Of a stretch of 64,000 nt of DNA, positions 1 through 6,789 are shown one piece after another. Every line of letters starts with the position of its first letter. Within the stretch, counting starts at the first letter, position 1. Both the position numbers and the translations under genes were made by a program. This stretch comes from Dyadobacter beijingensis DSM 21582 (GTDB taxonomy: Bacteria > Bacteroidota > Bacteroidia > Cytophagales > Spirosomataceae), in contig NZ_KB907787.1 in assembly GCF_000382205.1 (NCBI RefSeq), positions 721,176 through 785,175 on the forward strand, written 5' to 3'. The notes under the pieces were generated by a model. The model had not been told where the DNA came from. It saw nothing but the letters and a program-made list of their open reading frames with translations, and searched no databases.

Positions 1-133
1 CATTGGTACTTCCCATTCCGACAAATTCTACGTAGTTGGTGGTAGAGTCCGTATATATAACTGGTTCTTTGGTCTCGGATTGAGAAAAACCAACAAAGGG
101 CAGCGTCAGTAATATGGATAAAAGAAATCTCAT
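1..133 (-). CDS. N-terminal part of a secreted protein, cut by the window edge
   Basis: Only the first 44 codons are inside the window. The reading frame starts at an ATG (complement of 131-133) and opens with a basic residue and a hydrophobic stretch (MRFLLSILLTLPFVGF) followed by SQS, a typical signal peptide with cleavage after about residue 18. The mature part begins with a Thr/Ser-rich stretch. No family can be named from so little sequence. A good Bacteroidota-type promoter lies about 45 bases upstream, so it is probably its own transcript and not the tail of the polysaccharide operon. Confidence 0.6.
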   Translation of the reverse strand, partial: MRFLLSILLTLPFVGFSQSETKEPVIYTDSTTNYVEFVGMGSTN

Positions 134-177
134 AAGTGTGCCCTCACGCCTTTGTCCCTAATGTGTATAATAGCCAT

Positions 178-208
178 CAAAAATAAGTATTACTTTTCTA
201 TTATCATA
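178..208 (-). promoter_or_regulatory. Candidate Bacteroidota promoter for the truncated secreted-protein gene
   Basis: On the minus strand a -7 box TATTTTTG (178-185) fits TAnnTTTG exactly. Nineteen bases upstream is TATG (205-208), three of four matches to the -33 box TTTG. The spacing is that of the Bacteroidota housekeeping promoter and the predicted start lies about 40 bases before the ATG at 133. Confidence 0.5.
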
Positions 209-241
209 TTGAACATTCACGTCGAGTAAGCATTGCTACGG

Positions 242-1684
242 TCAATCCAGAAAGCCGCTTTTACGCAATCCGATGCTTAATCCGTAGGTATTCGGATACA
301 ACTCGCCAATATCGGATGATAAGGCGGAATAAACACTGCATCCGTTCAAGATATTTAGATTTTTTTCAGCACTCAGCAATAATGATACCTGCTGCTTAAC
401 GCTGTCGAACGGACTGAGGAAGCTCCCCGAATTGCGTGAATAAGTGCCTTTGAAAGCAAGTTTCAAATGTAGCCAGGTGGCGGTCACTCCTGTATGGAAC
501 GCCCAAAAACGATTATTATTGGTGAATTCCGACTTATTTCGGGGCAATGAGGTGTCGGTATTGCCCGCCGGCGGCGCCAGGGGCGTGCCGATACCGGACC
601 CGTAATACGACCATCCGCGCTGATACACATAGCTGTTGAAGTAGTTCCCCTTTTCAAATAATGCAAGCTCGGAAATCGGGTAGCGGTTGGTCTGGTTATG
701 CGTGCCGATCACTTCCAGGAGGAAGGAATGGAATGCGAAATAGGAGGAGCCTTTCGGCAGCGGCCTGGTGCGTTTGACGCTCAGCCCGGTCAGGCCGTCT
801 TCGAAATTAGTCGTCCTGAAAAGCGAACCAGTTTCATAAATATTTTGCCGGTACAGGAAGAAATTCCAGTCTTTTCCGTACCATTCACCGCCCAGGTCGA
901 ACGTGCCGAAATGGTTTCCTACTTTGCGGTAATCCAGTGTCTTGCCGGAAATGGTGTACCAATAGGCTTTCAGCATGCTCAGTTGATAAAGCGGAATGGT
1001 TTTGTCCTCGCCGCCCCAAATGGCCTGGTGGTTGCCGCCAAGGTAAATGCGGTACCGGTGCGAATTGTTGCCAAGCCGTAAATAGAGCTGTTTCTGGTGT
1101 AAATAAGTTTCCGGTACGTAAGGCGCGCTGCCGTAGTTAACGCCGCTGCCCCCGAGGTAACCGTCGGAATAAGTGAATTTGAGGGAAACGAAATTGTTGG
1201 TAAAATATAGCGGGAAATAGTCCGGCATGGAGATTTGTACCTTGGGATAGGGCCTCGCATTGCCTGCCATCGCCAGCGACCCGGACGAAAGCGTCGTATC
1301 CACCAGTCCGGCAGTCATTCTTTTCTGGCCGGCCAGGATTTCCACCTTCCCGATTTTGACGGCCGCGTACAAGTCCGACAGGAAAACATTCTCCGATTTG
1401 CCGTAACTCGCAATACCCTGAATGCCCGCGCTCCATTGGAAAAACCGGGGGTTGTGCGGGTTATATACTTTGTAAATGCCGGCATCGGCAATACCGAAGT
1501 TGCCGTTCAGCGGAATGCTGCCGTGTTGATTGGCATATTGCCAAAAAGGGGTTTGGGCCGTGGCCCCGGCCGCCATAACGGACGCTTTATAGTATACCGT
1601 AGAGTCTTGGGCTTGTAATTCGAAGACGATGAGTAATAGACAAAGGGCCAGGCAAACTCTTATCTGAGAAATTAGGAACGACAT
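242..1684 (-). CDS. Capsule assembly Wzi family protein (copy 2)
   Basis: A 480-residue outer-membrane protein of the Wzi/capsule-assembly family (PF14052 type), expected to form a beta-barrel that anchors or organises exported polysaccharide at the cell surface. It has a clear signal peptide (cleavage after LQAQ, about residue 26). The mature protein shows the family pattern of many short aromatic-rich strands ending in FW, YF and WSAG motifs, and it ends on a Gly-Phe-Leu-Asp tail. It is the last gene of the polysaccharide operon, 52 bases after a paralogue of nearly equal length. The two share motifs such as PFW.YANQ.GSIP, FFQWS, NHQA.WGGEDK, GNHFGT.D, and YVYQ/NQGWSYYG/RGKG.GTP, so they arose by duplication. 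Confidence 0.88.
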   Translation of the reverse strand: MSFLISQIRVCLALCLLLIVFELQAQDSTVYYKASVMAAGATAQTPFWQYANQHGSIPLNGNFGIADAGIYKVYNPHNPRFFQWSAGIQGIASYGKSENVFLSDLYAAVKIGKVEILAGQKRMTAGLVDTTLSSGSLAMAGNARPYPKVQISMPDYFPLYFTNNFVSLKFTYSDGYLGGSGVNYGSAPYVPETYLHQKQLYLRLGNNSHRYRIYLGGNHQAIWGGEDKTIPLYQLSMLKAYWYTISGKTLDYRKVGNHFGTFDLGGEWYGKDWNFFLYRQNIYETGSLFRTTNFEDGLTGLSVKRTRPLPKGSSYFAFHSFLLEVIGTHNQTNRYPISELALFEKGNYFNSYVYQRGWSYYGSGIGTPLAPPAGNTDTSLPRNKSEFTNNNRFWAFHTGVTATWLHLKLAFKGTYSRNSGSFLSPFDSVKQQVSLLLSAEKNLNILNGCSVYSALSSDIGELYPNTYGLSIGLRKSGFLD

Positions 1685-1736
1685 TTAGTAAAGATCAAGA
1701 AGATGGTCAGCGGAATTCTATGACAAAGTTTTAAAG

Positions 1737-3155
1737 TTACCAGATAAAGCCAGATTTCCTCCAACTGACCATTAATGCCATATTCTGCGTGTAGAGCTGG
1801 CCAAAGTCGGAGGCTATACTTAAACCTAAAATATCGTTGTTCCTATGTAAAAGCGGTGTTTCGATCCTGAACAAGAGCGAGCCCTGGTTCACTTTCGGGC
1901 GAATGGGGTAATCGTAGGTGCCCGAATTTTGAGAAAAAGTGCCTTTTAGCAGGAAATTTACTTTGTTCCACGATGCTTCCGCACCCAAATGGTAAGCGAC
2001 GACCATGTTGTTCGCCGTAAAAAGCGTTGCCTTCGTAAACAAATTATCGCGTGTCACCCGTTGCGAAGGAATCATGGGTGTGCCGAGCCCTTTTCCCCTG
2101 TACGACCATCCCTGGTTGTACACGTAATGGTTGAAATAATTGTCTTTCCCGAAAATACCATTCAAATAGTCAAATACCGCACCGCCCTGGTTTTTGGTGT
2201 AAAGAAATTCAAAAAGCAGGGTGTTGAACCGGAAGCCGTCCCCATCGGACCGCCTTTTCCGCTTGAATCGCAGGCCGCTCAGACCGTCGGTAACGGAGGA
2301 GAGGTTTTTCAGTGAGCCGTCCTCGTAAATGGTCTGCCGGTAGAGGAAAATATCCCATTGGCTGGCCTTCCATTCCGCTGCTACGTCGATCGTCCCGAAA
2401 TGGTTGCCTACGCGGCTATGGGCCCACGGCTTCCCGAAAATGACGTACCTGTAAGCCTCGCGGGGTTTAAGGCCGCCGGTGAAGATCTTATCCTCGCCGC
2501 CCCACATCGCCTGGTGATTGAAACCGGCAAAGAGGTTAAGATGGTGGGCGCGTTTGCCCAGTTTGAAATACAGTGATTTCTGATGCAGATATACGTCGGG
2601 AACGCGCGTCACATTACCGTAATCGACCGCGGCCGATCCAAGCAGTCCGTCGGAATACGAGAATTTGAAGGAAATAATGTCATTACCGGGAATGAGGCCG
2701 ACAAACTGCGGTGTCGAAAGCTGGATTTTGGGATACGGCCGGTAGTTGGGTGACATGGCGATCGGCCCCATTGTGAGCAGGCTGTCGCCCAGGCCCATGA
2801 ATTCCTTCCGCTGACCGACGGCGAGTTCTACGGGTCCTGCCTTACCGGCCAGAAACAGATCGGTGAAGAACCCGGTCGTTTTTTTACCGGCATATCCTAC
2901 GAGTTCGGCCCCGCCGGACCATTGGAAAAAGCGGGGATTGTTCTGGTTGTACACGCGGTGAAAGCTCGCGGCTGCTTGTACGAACGAGCCTCTCTCGGGT
3001 ATCGAACCGTTCTGATTGGCATACAGCCAAAAGGGAACACCGGATGAAGAGCCGGCGGCATTGATCCGGGCTGAATAAAAGAAAGTGGAATCCTGTGAGT
3101 AGCTTTTAGTGCAAAGTGCTGCCGTAAACAGCAGCACGAAAAACAATTTCCTCAT
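1737..3155 (-). CDS. Capsule assembly Wzi family protein (copy 1)
   Basis: A 472-residue paralogue of the next gene, with a signal peptide (cleavage after about KSYSQ, residue 21) and the same outer-membrane barrel pattern. Family marks include PFWLYANQNGSIPERG near the start, FFQWSGGAEL, NHQAMWGGEDK near residue 215 and YNQGWSYRGKGLGTP near residue 360. Known Wzi proteins bind capsule at the outer membrane. Its place after a phosphoglycosyl transferase (38-base gap) ties it to the same polysaccharide. Two adjacent Wzi copies could bind different parts of the polymer or different polymers; that is inference. Confidence 0.88.
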   Translation of the reverse strand: MRKLFFVLLFTAALCTKSYSQDSTFFYSARINAAGSSSGVPFWLYANQNGSIPERGSFVQAAASFHRVYNQNNPRFFQWSGGAELVGYAGKKTTGFFTDLFLAGKAGPVELAVGQRKEFMGLGDSLLTMGPIAMSPNYRPYPKIQLSTPQFVGLIPGNDIISFKFSYSDGLLGSAAVDYGNVTRVPDVYLHQKSLYFKLGKRAHHLNLFAGFNHQAMWGGEDKIFTGGLKPREAYRYVIFGKPWAHSRVGNHFGTIDVAAEWKASQWDIFLYRQTIYEDGSLKNLSSVTDGLSGLRFKRKRRSDGDGFRFNTLLFEFLYTKNQGGAVFDYLNGIFGKDNYFNHYVYNQGWSYRGKGLGTPMIPSQRVTRDNLFTKATLFTANNMVVAYHLGAEASWNKVNFLLKGTFSQNSGTYDYPIRPKVNQGSLLFRIETPLLHRNNDILGLSIASDFGQLYTQNMALMVSWRKSGFIW

Positions 3156-3193
3156 TCCAGGACTGTTAAGGATACTACGAGGTGTCAGAGGAC

Positions 3194-4195
3194 CTACCGG
3201 CCTTTTTTGCCGAAAATGACAACGGCGGTAAGCAGTATGATTTTCAGTTCCAGCGCCAGGGTCCAGTTTTTGATATAATACAGATCATACATCAACTTGT
3301 GGCGGGCGTCATACACGCCGGCTCCGTACGAGTACATTACCTGCGCATAACCGGTGATGCCTGGTTTGATGTTGTGGCGCATGTTGTAGTAAGGGATAAT
3401 CTCGTCGAATGTCTCCGTGAATACCGGGCGCTCCGGGCGAGGGCCGATCAGCGACAGGTCGCGTCTGAAGATATTGATGATCTGCGGAAGCTCGTCGATC
3501 CGTGTCAGGCGCATGAATGATCCGTAAGAGAAAATACGCGAATCGTTCTTCTTCGAGAATGAAGCGCCGTTTTGTTCGGCGTCCACCCGCATTGACCTGA
3601 ATTTGATACAATTAAAATTCCTGTTGTTCATCCCCACGCGCTCCTGGTAGTAAAATACCGGCCCCGGCGATTCGAACTTGATGCGGAAGTAGCTCAGGAT
3701 CCAGATCGGGAATGTAAGGAGGAAGAGGATGATGGATATCGTGACGTCGATGATTTTCTTGGGGTAACGTACGCGTCTGCCGAAAGTGGGGATCGTCAGC
3801 AGGTTGGGGTTGATTTCCGTAACGTCGTCGGGGATATATACTTTTTTGAGGTCCCGTTCGCAGAAATCGTAAACGGTGGTAATGCGGATCGATTTGTTTT
3901 TGCGGACTACCAGTTCGTAAATCACGCGGTTACGCCGGTCGTATTGGGGGTTGGTGACCAGGTGTATTTTTTCAAATCTGTCGAGTAATGGCCTTACGGT
4001 GTGGTTGAGCAGGTAGTCGTCGTTGTCTGAATGCGGGATCAGGATGATTTCCCGGTATTTTTTCAGGAGCGCGGCCAGGTCGTATTTTTGAAGAAAGTAG
4101 TCGTAGCTGGTAACAATCAGGACTTCTTCTGAAACGGCATTTTTGCTTTGAAGCCGATGAATGTACTTGCGGTCAGTTACGTAAGTGTTGCCCAT
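3194..4195 (-). CDS. Undecaprenyl-phosphate sugar phosphotransferase (bacterial sugar transferase, monotopic)
   Basis: A 333-residue initiating phosphoglycosyl transferase (PF02397). It should move a sugar phosphate from a nucleotide sugar to undecaprenyl phosphate on the inner face of the membrane, starting each repeat unit. The catalytic part is in residues about 145-333: a hydrophobic hairpin (ISIILFLLTFPIWIL), then SPGPVFYYQERVG, FKFRSM-type motif as IKFRSM, RIDELPQ, IGPRPERP and KPGITG. The first 140 residues look like a soluble Rossmann-like domain, and the four-helix membrane bundle of WbaP/WcaJ is absent. It lies 338 bases after the last glycosyltransferase, so it may have its own promoter. 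Confidence 0.92.
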   Translation of the reverse strand: MGNTYVTDRKYIHRLQSKNAVSEEVLIVTSYDYFLQKYDLAALLKKYREIILIPHSDNDDYLLNHTVRPLLDRFEKIHLVTNPQYDRRNRVIYELVVRKNKSIRITTVYDFCERDLKKVYIPDDVTEINPNLLTIPTFGRRVRYPKKIIDVTISIILFLLTFPIWILSYFRIKFESPGPVFYYQERVGMNNRNFNCIKFRSMRVDAEQNGASFSKKNDSRIFSYGSFMRLTRIDELPQIINIFRRDLSLIGPRPERPVFTETFDEIIPYYNMRHNIKPGITGYAQVMYSYGAGVYDARHKLMYDLYYIKNWTLALELKIILLTAVVIFGKKGR

Positions 4196-4533
4196 ATGTG
4201 TGTATTTAATGACTTAGAAATAGTGTGAATTATAGACTATACGTGTGTTCAAGCTACAAGTTTAGGAATAAACTTTTGAAATACGAAATTGTCAACATAG
4301 TCAAATCAAATATAATTTTTGGCAGAGAAGGGACTTTGTGCTAAAAATTAATATTTGGTGGAGAAGGGATGAATCTGCTACCAACAAATATAACCAAGGT
4401 TTTAACACAAAATATTATTTTACTGTAAAGAATTTTCCCCTTTTTTTTAAACAAATTGTACTTTTTGCTGAATTTCCTGTTTTATGATATTTCCGATAAT
4501 GGACTGTCACCACTTGTGACCGGCCGCCGTCTT
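4196..4533. other. AT-rich intergenic gap of 338 bases inside the polysaccharide locus
   Basis: No convincing reading frame is present. The stretch is much richer in A and T than its surroundings. On the minus strand it carries two exact -7-like boxes (TATATTTG at 4307-4314 and at 4385-4392), but neither has a TTTG at the usual 19-base distance. A small hairpin GTCAC/GTGAC (4506-4520) lies just after the upstream gene. It most likely holds the promoter of the phosphoglycosyl transferase and Wzi genes. Confidence 0.45.
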
Positions 4534-5601
4534 TCAGTTGATGGACTTATACAGCGACAGGTACATCCGGTACATCGCTCCCACGGTGAAATATGCCTCA
4601 TACGATTTCCGTGCCTCGGTTTTAGCCTTCGTTAATTCCGCCGGATGGCTGGCATAGTGTAGAATTTGTTGCGCAAATTCGCTCGCCGTGTTCGGCAACG
4701 CCTTCCCATTCAGCCCGTTAAGTACTTCCCCTACGCCGCCAACATCCGAGGCGATCACAGGTACGGAATAGCACAATGCTTCGAGGATCGACATGGGCAT
4801 ACCTTCGTAGTTGGACGGCAGCATGAACAGGTCGGCGTATTTCAGAAACCGGTGCGCATCTTCCGCCTCGCCCAGGCAATAGGCATTCGCAGGAAGATCG
4901 GGCATGTGGTCCTTGTTACCGATCCAGAAAAAATGAATATTCTGATCGGCCAGCAGGTTAGCGACTTCACAAAACAGTTCAAATTTTTTCTGAGGCGAAA
5001 TCCGGGCAATGCACATGACTTTAAAGCCCGTTTTGGAGCGGATCATGTCCGTAACCCGTTCGTAATCCTTGTCCAGGTTTTCGGGCGTATCGGCGGAATA
5101 GTCGGTGATGCCGTTATAAATGTAGGACACGTTCTTTTTAATGCCCTCGTTCAGCAGGTTCTTGTAATCGTATTTGCTTACGCCCACAATATGCTTGGCG
5201 CGGCGCTGGAGCACGCGTTCGAGATGCAGGAACTTCCTGAATGCCACCCGGATAGAATCGAAGCCATGTACGGTGTAGATGATCTTTTTGCCGGGAAATG
5301 CGAGCCGGCCGAGGATACCTATTTTGGAAGAATGCAAATGCACGACGTCGGGTTTGAAAATCCGGTAAATGCGGCGCAGTTCATTCACCACTTTATGCTC
5401 CTTGGAAATGCTGATGGAACGTTGCAGCGGACTGATCTTCCATTGCCCTACTTCCGACGGCAGTACCTTCCACAACTCACCATCCTCCGACGACGCCACC
5501 ATTACTTCATGACCATCGTTCACCGATTCCCGCGCCAGGTTGATCACCACGGATTGTGCCCCACCGAGTTCCGCAAGCGTGATGACGTGTAAAATTTTCA
5601 T
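4534..5601 (-). CDS. GT4 family glycosyltransferase
   Basis: A 355-residue GT-B retaining glycosyltransferase. The N-terminal acceptor domain begins MKILHVITLAELGGAQ, the glycine-rich start usual in GT4, and includes DVVHLHSSKIGILGR. The C-terminal nucleotide-sugar domain starts near residue 190 (FKVMCIARISPQKKFEL) and carries the E-x7-E motif in NYEGMPMSILEALCYSVPVIAS, about residues 265-285, then DVGGVGEVL. It should act in the cytoplasm on a lipid-linked repeat unit. Sugar donor and acceptor cannot be read from sequence. It follows another GT4 gene by 48 bases and is the last glycosyltransferase before the AT-rich gap. Confidence 0.9.
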   Translation of the reverse strand: MKILHVITLAELGGAQSVVINLARESVNDGHEVMVASSEDGELWKVLPSEVGQWKISPLQRSISISKEHKVVNELRRIYRIFKPDVVHLHSSKIGILGRLAFPGKKIIYTVHGFDSIRVAFRKFLHLERVLQRRAKHIVGVSKYDYKNLLNEGIKKNVSYIYNGITDYSADTPENLDKDYERVTDMIRSKTGFKVMCIARISPQKKFELFCEVANLLADQNIHFFWIGNKDHMPDLPANAYCLGEAEDAHRFLKYADLFMLPSNYEGMPMSILEALCYSVPVIASDVGGVGEVLNGLNGKALPNTASEFAQQILHYASHPAELTKAKTEARKSYEAYFTVGAMYRMYLSLYKSIN

Positions 5602-5649
5602 AATCTCAATAGCAAACCCACTGGAACGAATTGTTTAATAACTCCGGCA

Positions 5650-6765
5650 TCAACGATCGCCGGCATGCACTTTATCGGGCAGGATTTCATCAATATTTTC
5701 GATTAATGACTCCGAGTAAGTGCCCACTTGCCTGAAACCGGCGTAACCGTCGCTAGAAATCCGGTCGTACAGATCGGCATCGGCGACCACCGTTTCCAGC
5801 TTTTGTAATGATAGCCTGAATGCTTCCGGCGTACTAATATCGGCAAAAACCGCCGTTTGCATGTCCGTTGCGTAGTTGGGAATTTCCCCTACCGCGGTCA
5901 CAAAACAAACCAGCCCGTTTTGTATCGCTTCGGCTACGCTCATGGCCATTCCCTCGTTGGCGCTGAGCTGAATGAGAAAATGGTGGTTTTTAAATGCTTC
6001 CAGTTTCTGGCTGCTGTTGACCTCTCCCCGAAACTGTATCCGGTCTTCGAGCTGCCGGGCGCGGATGTAATCATTCACCGTTGCAAGCATGCCGTCGTCC
6101 CGTCCGTAAATATCCAACGTGGCGTCATAGCCCCGGTCTGACAAATATTGAATGGTATCGATCGCGAGTGGGAGGTTTTTTACGGGGTTAATACGCCCGA
6201 GGAACATAAATCGTATAGTACGATGATCTAACGCCGGCGCTGTCTTAATTTCCGGCGATTCGGTAATAAAAAACGAGATCACATTGACCGGTATGGCAGG
6301 CTTGAAACTGGCCTTGACGAAATCGGCCGTTGCCCTGGAGTCTGTAAATACTGCGTCGGCTTTGCGGATGGCGGTTTGGGTAAAAATACGGTCGAGGCGG
6401 TGGAAAAACGCCGTGTTATGCACAAACGAGACAAACCGGGTCTCCGGCCGAAGGGATTTCGTGATAATGCCTAGCAGCGATGCCCGCCACAACGAGCATA
6501 TCAGCATATCGGGCGCGAAACGCCGGATGAAACCGATCATTTTGAATATGGTGATCGGATAGAGACCGAGCGGGGAGTCGAAAGTATGAAAACAGGCCTT
6601 TTCCGCGGGGGTAAGGTGGCTCGTCATGTTCGCGTCGATGCTGCCCAGCACCATGATTTTCAAATCGAATCTTTTACTCAGTTCGGGGACTGCCGACAGC
6701 AGGGCCACTTCTACGCCACCGATTTGAATGTCGTGCAGGATGTACAGTAATTTGTTCCTTTTCAA
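5650..6765 (-). CDS. GT4 family glycosyltransferase
   Basis: A 371-residue GT-B enzyme starting MKRNKLLYILHDIQIGGVEVALL, with the glycine pair that marks the acceptor domain. The donor domain begins near residue 185 (IRFMFLGRINPVKNLPLAI) and has NEGMAMSVAEAIQNGLVCFVT as its E-x7-E region, about residues 285-305. Specificity is unknown. It begins 24 bases after the GH29-like gene and ends 48 bases before the next glycosyltransferase, so it belongs to the same transcript. It shares low but clear similarity of layout with the other GT4 genes here, which look like members of a broad family and not like fresh duplicates. Confidence 0.9.
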   Translation of the reverse strand: MKRNKLLYILHDIQIGGVEVALLSAVPELSKRFDLKIMVLGSIDANMTSHLTPAEKACFHTFDSPLGLYPITIFKMIGFIRRFAPDMLICSLWRASLLGIITKSLRPETRFVSFVHNTAFFHRLDRIFTQTAIRKADAVFTDSRATADFVKASFKPAIPVNVISFFITESPEIKTAPALDHRTIRFMFLGRINPVKNLPLAIDTIQYLSDRGYDATLDIYGRDDGMLATVNDYIRARQLEDRIQFRGEVNSSQKLEAFKNHHFLIQLSANEGMAMSVAEAIQNGLVCFVTAVGEIPNYATDMQTAVFADISTPEAFRLSLQKLETVVADADLYDRISSDGYAGFRQVGTYSESLIENIDEILPDKVHAGDR

Positions 6766-6789
6766 TGAATTGGGTGCAATAGTGATGTG

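Noticed and set aside
4385..4411. Possible promoter with TATATTTG and TTTG boxes for the phosphoglycosyl transferase
   Set aside because: The boxes are only 15 bases apart instead of about 19, so I kept it as a remark on the AT-rich gap and not as a promoter.
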